From positions 111,721 through 175,720 of the forward strand of contig JAKUCV010003092.1 in the NCBI GenBank assembly GCA_028386065.3: a DNA stretch of 64,000 nucleotides. The letters are read 5' to 3'. This document shows, one piece after another, positions 12,656-24,700 of this stretch. Position 1 is the first letter of the stretch. Every line of letters begins with the position of its first letter. The DNA is from Turnera subulata. Its lineage: Eukaryota > Streptophyta > Magnoliopsida > Malpighiales > Passifloraceae. Under the pieces are notes generated by a model that made no database searches, was not told the origin of the DNA, and saw only the letters and a list, made by a program, of their open reading frames with translations. A program made the translations under genes and the position numbers.

Positions 12656-15598
12656 ATGGGTAGCGTGCAAGTGTCCCACTTGATACTGTTTCTTGCACTA
12701 CTTCATTCTGTTCTTGCTTCTACTCCTAGTAAAGAAGATACTTCAGGAGACTCCTACTGGCTTCTGAGAATAAAATCAGAGCTAGTTGATCCTGCAGGAG
12801 CTCTTGAAAACTGGTCTCCAGCTACCCAGGTCTGCAGCTGGAATGGAGTTGCTTGTTCAAGCGATCAAGCTCATGTGCGTGGCTTGAACCTATCAGGCAC
12901 AAGAATATCGGGTTTCATTTCACACCAGTTTTGGCATCTTGCTTTCCTTGAAACACTTGATTTGTCTTCGAACTCTCTTGCTGGCACGATTCCTCCTGAG
13001 CTTGGAAAGCTTCAAAACTTGAGGACACTCTGCCTATATTCCAATCATCTCTCCGGTAGGATTCCGGAAGAGTTAGGCACTTTGAAGAATTTGGAGATTC
13101 TGAGAATAGGAGACAACATGTTATCAGGAGAAATTCCACCTGTTATTGGTAACTTGACCGAGTTGAGAGAATTAGGCCTTGCCTATTGCCAATTCAACGG
13201 AAGTATACCAGTTGAGATTGGAAACTTGAAGCTTCTGGGGTCTCTGGATTTGCAGCAGAACTGTCTCAGTGGCATCATTCCAGGAGAGATCCAGGGCTGT
13301 GAAGTGCTTGAGAAGTTTGCAGCTGCAAATAACAGGCTACAGGGAGATATCCCAGCTTCAATGGGGAGACTTAAATCACTTCAGATATTGAACTTGGCCA
13401 ATAACAGTCTTTCAAGTTCAATTCCTGTCGAGTTAAGTCATCTCTCCAACTTGAGTTACTTGAGTTTACTTGGGAATAGGTTGAGTGGCCAAATACCATC
13501 GGAGCTTAATCAGTTAGCTCTGCTCGAAGTGCTGGACTTTTCATATAATAATCTCTCAGGAATCATAACCCTGTTAAGTTCCCAACTGAAGAATCTTGCA
13601 ACTCTAGTTCTTTCAAACAATGGATTGACAGGTAGCATCCCAAACAACTTCTGCCTCGGCAATTCAAATCTGCAGCAACTTTTCGTGGCGCGAAATGAAC
13701 TATCCGGAAAGTTCCCCTTGGAGCTCCTGAACTGCACCTCACTCCAACAACTAGACCTCTCTGATAACAACTTCAAAGGAGAGCTTCCATCTGGCCTTGA
13801 GAGACTAGAGTACCTTACAGATCTTCAGCTCAATAATAACAGCTTTAGTGGAAATTTACCACCTGAAGTTGGAAATATGAGAAACTTGGAAACGTTAATC
13901 CTATTTGACAACATTATCACAGGGAGAATTCCGTCAGAAATCGGCAAGTTAGAAAGATTGAGTGTCATTTATCTCTATGATAACCAGATGTCAGGAGAAA
14001 TACCAAGAGAAATAGCAAACTGCACAAGCTTGACAGAAATTGATTTCTTTGGAAACCACTTCACGGGCTCCATTCCTGAGACTATTGGCAATCTTAAGAA
14101 TCTAATTGTTCTTCAACTGAGGCAGAATGACTTGTCAGGTCCAATTCCACCGAGTTTAGGCTACTGCAAAAATCTTCAGCTTTTGGCTTTGGCAGACAAC
14201 AGACTCTCCGGGACATTGCCACCCACGTTTAAATTCCTTTCGGAACTCACCAAAGTTACACTATACAACAACACCTTTGAAGGTCCTCTTCCTGAATCTC
14301 TCTTCCTTCTCAAAAATCTCAAAATCATCAACTTCTCCCATAACAGGTTTAGTGGTAGCATTTTTCCCCTCTTGGGCTCTAACTCGCTAACAGCCTTAGA
14401 TTTAACCAACAATAGCTTCTCTGGCTCCATTCCTCCACGCCTAGCCATGTCTAGAAATCTGACCCGTCTTCGACTAGCACACAATCATCTTCTTGGAAGC
14501 ATTCCTGGAGAGTTTGGCCAACTTACCGAGCTCAACTTCCTTGATTTATCTTTCAACAATCTCACAGGAGAAGTGGCACCACAACTTGCGAGCTGCAGAA
14601 GAATTGAACACTTCCTAGTTAGCAATAACCAACTTACAGGAACGCTGCCTTCTTGGTTGGGGAACTTAGCAGAACTTGGTGAGCTAGACTTCTCTTCCAA
14701 TAATTTTTCCGGAACCATACCTGCTCAGCTTGGAAACTGTTCAAGACTACTCAAGCTTTCTCTGCATGACAACATTCTCTCAGGCCAGATACCGCCAGAG
14801 ATAGGAAATCTTACTTCTCTAAATGTTCTTAGTTTGCAAAGAAACAACCTCTCTGGCTCTATCCCATCAACAATTCAGGAATGCAAGAAGCTCTTTGAGC
14901 TGAGACTTTCACAAAACTCCTTGACAGGTTCCATACCGGCAGAGCTAGGAAGACTGACAGAGTTGCAAGTAATCTTAGATCTTAGCAACAACTCCTTATC
15001 CGGACAGATTCCATCCTCACTTGGTAGTCTCTTGAAGTTAGAGAGACTGAACCTCTCTTTCAATCACCTCCAGGGAGAGATACCCTCTTCACTTGCAAAG
15101 CTGACAAGCCTCCACGCTCTAAACCTGTCAAGTAATGATCTCCAGGGCCAACTTCCATCAACTTTTTCAGGATTCCCACTTAGCTCCTTCATGGGTAATG
15201 AGAAGCTATGCGGCCCACCACTAGTATCGTGCTTGGAAGGAGCGGGCCAGCAGAAAACGAAGCTTTCCAACACTGATGTAGTGGTAATCATAGTAGCCAT
15301 TGTCTTTACTTCTACGATGATATGCTTGGTCATGCTTTATATGATGGTAAGGATATGGTGCAACTGGAGAAGAGTTTCAGTATCGAACCTGGGTGGTGGT
15401 GGTGGTGGTGGAGGAACTGAACAAAGAAGAGATCAAGAAGAGAGATGGGTATATGAAGAGGATCAGAAGAGGAAAGGAGAGTACTGCAAGGTGAACTCCT
15501 CCATGGCATTGGCAACTTCACAAGACATGCATATTTCAAGGACTTGCATCTTCCATTTCGAAATGCAGGACACCGGGGCCAAAGGAGCAAATACGTAG
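12656..15598 (+). CDS. LRR receptor-like protein without kinase domain (GSO-like ectodomain)
   Basis: Single exon, 980 residues. The N-terminal signal peptide (MGSVQVSHLILFLALLHSVL) is followed by an LRRNT cap ending in a paired-Cys motif (CSWNGVACS), then 32 consecutive plant-type LRRs of 24 residues (LxxLxLxxNxLSGxIP) without an island domain, a C-terminal cap with LCGPPLVSC, one membrane helix (VVVIIVAIVFTSTMICLVML, about residues 874-898) and a basic tail of about 82 residues. The ectodomain resembles the GSO1/GSO2 class of LRR kinases, which perceive peptides at the plasma membrane. Those kinases are about 1,250 residues; here no P-loop, HRD or DFG motif follows and the stop is clean. 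The tail has an eight-Gly run coded by GGT repeats, then Arg/Glu-rich sequence. It probably needs a partner kinase to signal (inference). Confidence 0.9.
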   Translation: MGSVQVSHLILFLALLHSVLASTPSKEDTSGDSYWLLRIKSELVDPAGALENWSPATQVCSWNGVACSSDQAHVRGLNLSGTRISGFISHQFWHLAFLETLDLSSNSLAGTIPPELGKLQNLRTLCLYSNHLSGRIPEELGTLKNLEILRIGDNMLSGEIPPVIGNLTELRELGLAYCQFNGSIPVEIGNLKLLGSLDLQQNCLSGIIPGEIQGCEVLEKFAAANNRLQGDIPASMGRLKSLQILNLANNSLSSSIPVELSHLSNLSYLSLLGNRLSGQIPSELNQLALLEVLDFSYNNLSGIITLLSSQLKNLATLVLSNNGLTGSIPNNFCLGNSNLQQLFVARNELSGKFPLELLNCTSLQQLDLSDNNFKGELPSGLERLEYLTDLQLNNNSFSGNLPPEVGNMRNLETLILFDNIITGRIPSEIGKLERLSVIYLYDNQMSGEIPREIANCTSLTEIDFFGNHFTGSIPETIGNLKNLIVLQLRQNDLSGPIPPSLGYCKNLQLLALADNRLSGTLPPTFKFLSELTKVTLYNNTFEGPLPESLFLLKNLKIINFSHNRFSGSIFPLLGSNSLTALDLTNNSFSGSIPPRLAMSRNLTRLRLAHNHLLGSIPGEFGQLTELNFLDLSFNNLTGEVAPQLASCRRIEHFLVSNNQLTGTLPSWLGNLAELGELDFSSNNFSGTIPAQLGNCSRLLKLSLHDNILSGQIPPEIGNLTSLNVLSLQRNNLSGSIPSTIQECKKLFELRLSQNSLTGSIPAELGRLTELQVILDLSNNSLSGQIPSSLGSLLKLERLNLSFNHLQGEIPSSLAKLTSLHALNLSSNDLQGQLPSTFSGFPLSSFMGNEKLCGPPLVSCLEGAGQQKTKLSNTDVVVIIVAIVFTSTMICLVMLYMMVRIWCNWRRVSVSNLGGGGGGGGTEQRRDQEERWVYEEDQKRKGEYCKVNSSMALATSQDMHISRTCIFHFEMQDTGAKGANT

Positions 15599-18500
15599 CA
15601 ATTCCTCTTGTTCTTTCTTATTATCGCATTGTTCTTTTGTGTGGTCATGAGTTAAGAAGATTTGTATAGTTTATATTCTTCCTTTTGGTCTCTTTTTGGT
15701 CTCGGTTTTGCCAAGTGAGGCTTTCTTTGCTGTAACTAAAGAGTTCAAAGAAAAAAAGATTCAACGTTGGTTTGGTGCTGCATCTACAATTAATCTGTGT
15801 GTTCATTGCTAGTTATGTTGGTTGTGGTCGCCATATATATGCATGTTAATCTCCACGTGAAATATGGGTCAAGTAGAAAAATTAAGCTACTGTGAAGTAT
15901 TGCTTTACAAACCGAAGGGAAAAAAGAAAACAAAAAGGAAAGGAAGCAGTATGCAAATTAGAGCAGCTCGTATTATGCTTATGGATGATGCAATGACCTC
16001 TTCCCGTTTTTGTTTTGGGCCTAACACGCGAACCATCGATGCCAAGGAAGTATGCGAATTAAGGCCCGGATAAGCTATCTTTTGCAGGAAAGCAGCCCAT
16101 GTCATATAACCCGAATAAATAAAAGTATAACCCGAATAGGGGCCCGTATACCCATATGGGCGAGCTCAACTCTCGTTTTTAGTGGATTCGCATCCCATTC
16201 ATGTTTTGGGCCCTTGAAATGAAAGCCCATAAAGGGCTAGATAGATTCCTTCAACTTTTCAGTTTAAAAGGCGATGTCCACTTCCGAAACTCTGCGTTTT
16301 CAGACACAAACTTTGATGCAACAATTAGATTGGACTTTTTCAGTTTTCCATATTTGGCAAAGCAACTGTTGTGTTGTACTATTGTGTCCTCATATTCCTG
16401 AAAAAAGGAAAAATTCGTTGGGTCCTTGTCCACCAATATCTGGGCATACCCCTTTTTAGTAGGCGTACATTATACCTCAAGCCTCAAGGTCGTGAAGATC
16501 AAGGGGAAATTTTTCGCTGCAATTAGCCCAAACATGGGCTTAATGAGATGATTAAAGCCTTTCTGGGTTAACAATTATGAGGCAAGCACCAAGATGACCA
16601 CAAATTTAGTCCCCAATTTTTTTGTTTAATAACTCCAGCTTCCCCATAATCAAACAGGTCAATTATATATAAAATTAACCCCCCAGCAAGGCAGCAAAAG
16701 GCCACGTTCTGGAGTTTTTGGTGGTACAATAAATTACTGGTGATTAGATTTAGGATCGAGTTGATAAAAATTCAAAAAACAAAATAATTGAAATGGGCTC
16801 CACCAGCATAAATTCATAATATTGAATGAGTATTAATTAGGGTGCTCACCGCTCACTATAAATGGTCCAAACTCCAATATAAACCACTAAAAGAAACAAT
16901 TTTTCTCTCAAAAGAAAAGTTAAAAAAAAACTAGGAGAAATAATTTGGTTGAAGATTAAATGTGTGCAAATCTAAAATGGTTTGATGCATAGAACGGCAA
17001 CAAACCTTAATAGACACCGCAAGAGAACATATATATAAGATACATGTTCTCTGAGTTTAGTTGATTTGTGCAAAATATGGCCGCTTTGCCCACTATAATG
17101 AGTCACATGCGGATGGAAGTTTTTTGCACATATGTATCCAAGAAATCATGTCACAAAAGATTGAACAAATTTATAAAACGATTTATATATACAGTTTTAT
17201 ATAATCACATGTCCTTACATATACCGTCAACTCATGAAAACAAAAAAAAAAGTAGTATATATATACCTATAACAACTCTAATAAACAAAATCAGATATCA
17301 TATAGCTCATTAAACCCAAATTTTTTTTTGAAAGATCATATAAAGAGAAACGAAGATGGGAAGATGGAACAGAAAAAAAGAAAAACAAAACATAAAGAGT
17401 CAAGAAAACCAAGCTAGAACAATATTTTAGGGGAAAAGGTATAGAACCCAAAGAAAACACACAAACATGCAATGTTGAAAATGATGAACTAGAAGAAGAA
17501 AAAGAAGAAGAAGAAGAAGAAGAAGAAGAAGGAGAAGAAGAGGGAAGATCGGAAATAAGGTATGGAGGGAAGCATGGTGGCTTTGAAGAATAGACCAAAA
17601 ACAAAGTGATATATTTATACAACAAGATCGCGGTGTTCTGGCTTAGGGCAAACCCTAGTGACCGGGTTTCGGGCAGTGGGGCAAGTCATCAACTTAATTT
17701 GCATTCTGTTTTTCCTAAGGTGGAGCGTTAGGGCAGCTTTATTGTGGCTGCCCGGATGCTAATAAATAATTATATGCGTTTCATGCAACTTGCAGGGATT
17801 CTCAAGGTTCCAGTAAAAGAAAGAAAAAAATAAACACCATGGATACTCTCGATATCCAGCTAATCAATCTCTTCGTTAATTGAATTTTGTATTACTTCAA
17901 ATATTCATATCCCGGATGTTGCTAGAGTTACAGGGCGCATGACATTGCATGACTCAACGGTACGTGGATGGGTAGATATGTCCGTGACACGTAAGTGCCA
18001 ACACAGCTTGGATGGATTTTTTTATTTTTTTTTTATTTTCACACTGCTTTTGCACATCTCAGTTTACATTGGGTAACGCCTGTCCCCTAATAATTGTATT
18101 TCGAGGATAAATCTATGTGAAGCTTCGGGCCAATGAGGACAATAGCTTAATTCAAATGCTAGCCAGCTTTGAATTTGGCTCCTAATAAGAATTAATAATA
18201 AAGTTGAAACCTGTTTTCTTAATTGTAACAAGATAAGACCGAGCTTGACAGAGGTCAGTAATTAAGTAAATGCAAGACTATTATTAGCACACCATGGCGT
18301 ATTTCGAGTCCTCTTGATTGCACACACATTCATGATTCATCAGGAGCATTAACAAATTTGGATTCCAATTTGATTGTACAGTGCTGAGAGTAGGTTGCTG
18401 ACATGCAGTTCATTCTCCCTCGTCGATTCTGCATTTTACCATTAATTTGCTTTGATTATACAAAGGCTCAAATATGGCAGCTTTGTCCACAACACCACCC

Positions 18501-18753
18501 AGGGGTTTGAAAATTGGAAGGCGCTAATTGAAGCTATTAACACATCACCCTGCCCTCTTAATTTGATAGGACTACAAGAGTGTAACAATTTGGAATGTAC
18601 AACATGGGGAATGCAACCCTCTCTACACCTGGTCTTCCCCTACTAATAAACGAATTGAAAAGTTACCGTTTATTTGTTTTTCGGGCACGATAGGAGAGAA
18701 AAGCTGCAGGCTAGATTTACAGATGAGCATCTTCGTCATAAGGGAAATTATTT
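15599..18753. other. Intergenic region with simple repeats, no gene seen
   Basis: AT-rich spacer between the LRR gene stop (15598) and the MORC6 stop (18754), which point toward each other. It holds an AGAAG/GAA microsatellite (17490-17542). I found no tRNA, no miRNA hairpin I recognise and no transposon with two identifiable ends. The last 100 bases are probably the MORC6 3' UTR. Confidence 0.5.
17490..17542. repeat. GAA microsatellite
   Basis: About 17 interrupted GAA/GAG triplets. On the minus strand they read as CTT/TTC and, in another frame, as a run of serines. Confidence 0.9.
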
Positions 18754-21700
18754 CTACCTATCCACATTCTTTTCAACCTTAACTCCTTCCAACGATGCTA
18801 GTTCAGCCAGAAGACGATCATACTCTTGCTGAACTTGTTGTAATTCGCTTTGAAGCTTTGTCACCTGCAACAACAACATAAAATTGTTTAAATTCAGGAT
18901 GGATTATCAACAACCTTTCTTTCTTTCTTTTATTTCAATTTTTTTGTTTCAGACAATCAAACACATTGATAATTAGCAGGATAAGATTTACAAAGACAAG
19001 CATGATGGTCGATTAGAATATTTGTGCTGAGTACACTTTTCGAACATAAGATTAAAACGAACTCATATCAATATGTTGGTAAATAAGTCTTATTTCATGT
19101 CATCAAGGACATTTGGAGGAAATTTTTCATAAGCATACGAGATCTGCATGTATAATTATCAATCACAATTTTTTTAAAAAAATAGAAGTGCAAGAATTAA
19201 GTATTTGCTGAATACCTTCAGGTCAAGTTCTTCATTTCTCCTCTCATTATCCAATAATCTGGCCAAAAAAAAACCCACAATAATGATGCTATGATTCAGG
19301 TCCATGGAAACTATGCCAGATATGAACAGGGGTTGTATGGTGCTGCTCTAGCATAAACTTCATGATGCTAAATAAATAATCAAACGTAATATGTGTCGAC
19401 TTCCAAGTCATCACATAGCTAATGGCAATTCAGAATGTAAAGTACCAAGTATTACCAACGGTCTTTCAGACTTACCTAGCACGCAGTCTTTTCCTTTCTT
19501 GCATCAACTTTGCCGCCTCCTGATTTGTCTGTTCATCGGTATAGCTGACAGGCTGCAAAAGAAAAAGAGACAAATTAATAGTCAATTGTATGAGAAAAAA
19601 TTGACAAAAGTAATCCGGGTAATATTCATCAAATGAATAGCAAAAACAAAGCTTGACTCTTGCTCAAGTCCCAACTAGCATCCCAAAATGGGCTAATGCG
19701 CTGAAGGATGCCACAGATTAGCAAGCAGAGTAATCTGATAAATGTGTTTTCATCATTAAATTTCTCTTTTCTGCACAGGGACACTCATTTGTGACCCAAC
19801 TAATGCTAGACAGACTAAAAGTTCCATAGTTCCAACTAATGTTGGACAGACTAAAACTTTTTGGTTGAACTGTAATAGCATTTTCTTGCCCTTGCTACCA
19901 TGGCCAAACAAAACTAAAATAAAAAAGAAAACAGAAACGGAAAATTGTTGGAATCGCACATATTTCAAACATTACACAGTAACAGCAACTTAAAGGGCAG
20001 GACATTTGTGATAAAAGCTTTAAAGCTGAATTGATGGTTTATAAATACATCATCCTTTTAAAGTTTAGTTGAAAATTTAGCATCCATGTTGTCAAACAGA
20101 CCTGTGTTTCAGAACTGCGGCCAGAAAGCACTATCTTGGGCCCAGTCCCTGCGTGCCGTTTCACACTCCCAGGTTCCAGTAAATCACTAGCTTCCTTCCT
20201 CTTGGCACATGGGCCTGTCCCAACACAAGGCATTATTTACACATCTACTGGGTTAGTGAAGAGAACAGAACAACCTCAAATTTAAGCATGCAAAAAGTTC
20301 AAGTGTTCCAGTGCAGAATGTCTTATACTTGATAGGCCTACCAGAGAGAGATGACGCTTTTACACTAGATATAGAAGGTGACGTCTGACTTAATATCACG
20401 GGCTTTGTTTTGCAGCCATGTGGAGGAGGTGCATCCAATGAAGGCTGTGTTGCACGAATCTTTTTTTTGACCTGGTATCCGATTAGTCCGCAATGATAAT
20501 CCCTGCCAACATTTCAAACCATGACAGTCCATCCTAATATAAACCATAAAGCACACATATCATAGCAGCATTTTCCCCTCTATCCAAGATATTCTCATGT
20601 AAGCATGTTCAATACCGTAAGCAATTCATCAAAAGAATTCGGCCATTTCATGTAATGTGATATCTACCACTTGCTGAACATCCCAGTTATCACTCAGCTC
20701 TTCCCCCACCCAGCCCAAATCAATTTTGGGGAACATCAGTTCAGTAGACTCCAAAAGTTGCTAAACATTACAAAAAAAAAATATATATGTATAGAGATCA
20801 GAAAATATACCAGTACTCCCAGGTCATCTCTTTCAATCGAACCTCAAGTCTCTGAAAGAGGGAAGTCCTTTCAAAATCTTGTTTATTATGAGTTGGCTGA
20901 ACAAAATGTGCATCGAGAACACCTAGAAGATTTAAAATAGATGATTGTCATGTATATATTGCATGTTAGGAAAAACTTTACCCCAAAACTGGGGGAAAAA
21001 GGAGTGTTATAGCAATTTCTCACCAACAACCCCTCTACCCCTACTGTCAGCATAATTCACGACCTGCCAAAATGGCTGCAATTCAAAGCAGTCAAATATA
21101 AGTAGTACTTCTATCACTTTAAACAATGAGAATGAGAGAGAGAGACAGCAAGAGAGAAAGAGCAGCAGCTGGCACTAACTCTCCACAAAAAGAAAATCTT
21201 AAAGCAATACGCATATTTTTATATTATGATAAACAAGAATGAACATTTGGTCTTTTGACTTAAAATGGACTGGTTTACTAGACTTGCCAATTCTTTCATG
21301 ACGTGCATTCTATAAATCCAAGGAGAATAACCATTATGAGTCCAATATGCTCTGTGAGTGTCCCATCATATTCCAGGACATACAATAATTATACAAAATG
21401 CAGCACCCAACAACTGGGAAGATTTCATTTTTTTTGAAAAAAAGATTTAGTTCCCCATAAAGAAAGCTTCCATCACATCACTTCACAAGTGCCTATTCAG
21501 TGTCAGCTATGACCACCCGAAATCTCAGACAGTAAAAGTTCTCCAAGTGCACGTGCATGTATGCCCATTATTCTATTCATTCAAGCCGTCAGATCGACAC
21601 ATATAAGCAATTCTTTTTTTCCCATGAAAAAGCTATTTGTTCTGTTCAACAAAGAACTTTGACATATAAAGATCACAAACATATGCCAAATAATTTAGTT

Positions 21701-24700
21701 CATTTCCAAACGACTTCAGAACCAAGAATTATTATGTAATGGTCAATGCTACTTTCATTTATGTGGAGCTGAACATTATGTCTAATTAGAAGATATCTAC
21801 CAGTATTAGACGATTCTTGTGGTAGACACTGAAACCATGAATATTAACTTGCGGAGCTTCTTTCAAAAATCCAATTGTAGTTACAACTTTAGCCTGCATA
21901 TTTAAACCAGGAGAGAAGTGAATAATAATGAACCAAAAGACGAATAAACACCTACTTCTATACTAAAAGCATAATGTAAAGATAGGAAAACTCAGAGAGC
22001 AGCAGGAATATGAACAATCACCAACAGATGGGTTAAAATTTAGCAGAATCCCATAACATACTCTCAATTGCACAAAAAGACAGGTGACCGTGAATGAAGA
22101 GTCCCATCATTCCCACGTCAAGACATCACATTTAAAGGAACAAAATCAGACATGCACTACAAGATATGTGGTTATACTAAGACGTGTATGAAGGCAAAGC
22201 ACCTAAAAGCAAAAGCATATAAACTCCTTTTGCCCCTACTTGTTTTTACAACATATAAGGCTGAATAAGATGCAGATTTGGAGGACATCATCAACACAGT
22301 CTATAATTGATTGATAGACTATACAGAAAAGTTAGCAGAACCTCTGAGCATCCACCAATCTGAGGCTTATACAAGATGTACTCCAGGAATTTGAGATCAT
22401 CAGCGATATTATGATGCTCCACAATTTTCCCACGCAATACTATACTAAATGTGTCAGGTAACCTCAAGTACAGGATTGAAGTATATGCCTGCACAGGACA
22501 AGAAAACCATGCTGAAACCAAGGAAGAAAAACATTCTTGTGATAATCCTAGAAATTCACATGTGAGTAAGAATTTGCAAGTGCATGTGCCATGAAGGGTA
22601 GTGACCTCAACAGGAATTATAGCATACCCGAAGAGAATAATGTAACCTGTTAGCAATGTGTTGTTCATTTAATATCCTGCAAGAAGGATTTGCCTCTATT
22701 TTTCTGATACCTCCATTAATACGAATATCCTGCACCGCAAACAATGATCAAGCACTTCGCTGACAATGATAAGATTCTTATGCTGAACATGAAAAGGGGA
22801 AAATGCAGGACAAGAAAAGTTGCTTCAACCTCCTGATCTGAGTCAAAGTCTAGTTCCATCTTTCCGTCGTCGCCAAACCACAAGTTATAGATAATCACTT
22901 TTGTGCCATGCTCCCCAATGTCCTCAAACTGCAACCAACTTTAATGTCAGAAAAGCTGCATCATAAGATAATAAGGTATAAAGTAGAAATCTTTTCAGGT
23001 TGGATTGTATTCCAACTATCCCACAACAAGACTAAATTTACCGTTCTTTCGTCTCCCATATTACATAGCTTTCGAAAGATCAGCGTGCATTATATTCATC
23101 AATTCATACTTGCTCGGATATAAAAGGACAGGGTTCAGAAGACAAAACACTGTAAAGGCAAACCCAAGAAATGTTGCTAGCTGAGGAAAATGTTGCTCAG
23201 TACATCAAGAACCCAAGAAATAGTAAAACACTAGCGTTTCTATCCTCAGCTAGCAGCATATCATTTTACAACTTCGAAAGTTATAAGATCTCATTACAAC
23301 TTCATTGAGAAAAAAATAGTGGTAAATGCTATTCTAAGGCAATCCAAAAACTCTGATAGAGAAGTGCTTATGGGGAAAAAAAAGTAACTTCATTGTCTCT
23401 ACATGAGCAAGTGTTCAAATAGCCAACAAGTCACATGGAAATAGAATGTTATTAGGTGTTTGACTTAGAAAGAACAATTTCATGGTCTCTTTGATTATCT
23501 GAAATAACGATTAGTAATAAATATCTCACATCATTTAGTAGCCAGCTAAATTTTTAGGAAGGAAATATTAGTAATTGACTAAATTATCCTAGGCTGTAAT
23601 CAAGAAAGAAAATTGAGTTAGGAAAAGAGATCGTAGGAGTAGATAATTATAGTGGAGGTAATAAGAGAAAAATAATGCTCTCTTGATTTTCTAGACATAA
23701 AAGAATGACAAAAATATCCTCTGATACCACTATTTGAGTAGAAAAAAGGGAGCAATATCAACAATAGATATCTGAAGAAGCAGCAATATATTAAAGTGAT
23801 GAAGGAAGGGAAAGGACATATGATTTTTTACTTGCTTCAGAAGCTCAGCTTCGGTTGAATAGGGTGACCACTGCAACAGCAGGGACAGATTGGATGTAAA
23901 ATGCTCTTTACCATACCGATGTGAAACTTCCAAACTACCAGTTTTCCTGCTGAATTCATAATCCACCTGCAAAGTAAAGAACCTCTTAAAGTCAGTTTTA
24001 GACATACATTACCAGAAAACTAACAACCAAACAACAAGAAGAAGTGCAACCACTATGGAACAAAATTGTCAGGCACAGGAATGATGAGCTACATAAATTA
24101 ATATCGAGTAAGAAAAGAATCTCACCATTGGCACTACTATTCTGTCAAGACCAGTTCGAGTCAGAAATGAATAAGAGAGGAGACCAATGCTTTGAGTCAA
24201 CACACTGCTTCATACAAAAAGTACCAAGAGAGAATTGAGTGCACGTTCCACAATATAGGCATACAAGAATGCAAGATCTTTTCCATGATAATGATATAGG
24301 TTCACCTACTTTGCAGATTTAGTAACAATAGGTCACAAATTCATAAATACAAAACAAAATTGATGGAAAGAGGGCAGAAAGTAATTGCAATGTGAAACAA
24401 ACATCAAGGGACATGTTTAAGAGATAGAGAAGAAAATTGCGAAAAAGACAATACTATATAATTGTTTCCAAACACATTCCTATTGGTAGCTGCTAGCCAA
24501 CTGTATCAATTTTTTCACATTATACAAACAGTATATCAAATCTTAAGCCTTCAAACTCAGATGCGCAATCATATATGATTCGAAAATAACAATTTAACCT
24601 ATCATTCAGGTGACGGCTGAAGACAATTACATCTGCTCCAAGTCTCATAGTGCTGGTCTTGAACCCATTACCATCTGCAAAACACAGCTCAAATAAATAT

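Noticed and set aside
17278..17625. Minus-strand ORF of 115 codons with a Ser run and a TATA-like sequence upstream
   Set aside because: Composition comes from the GAA microsatellite; no domain, no conserved ends.
15599..18000. A kinase domain remnant downstream of the LRR gene
   Set aside because: No HRD, DFG or glycine-loop sequence in any frame; AT-rich spacer.
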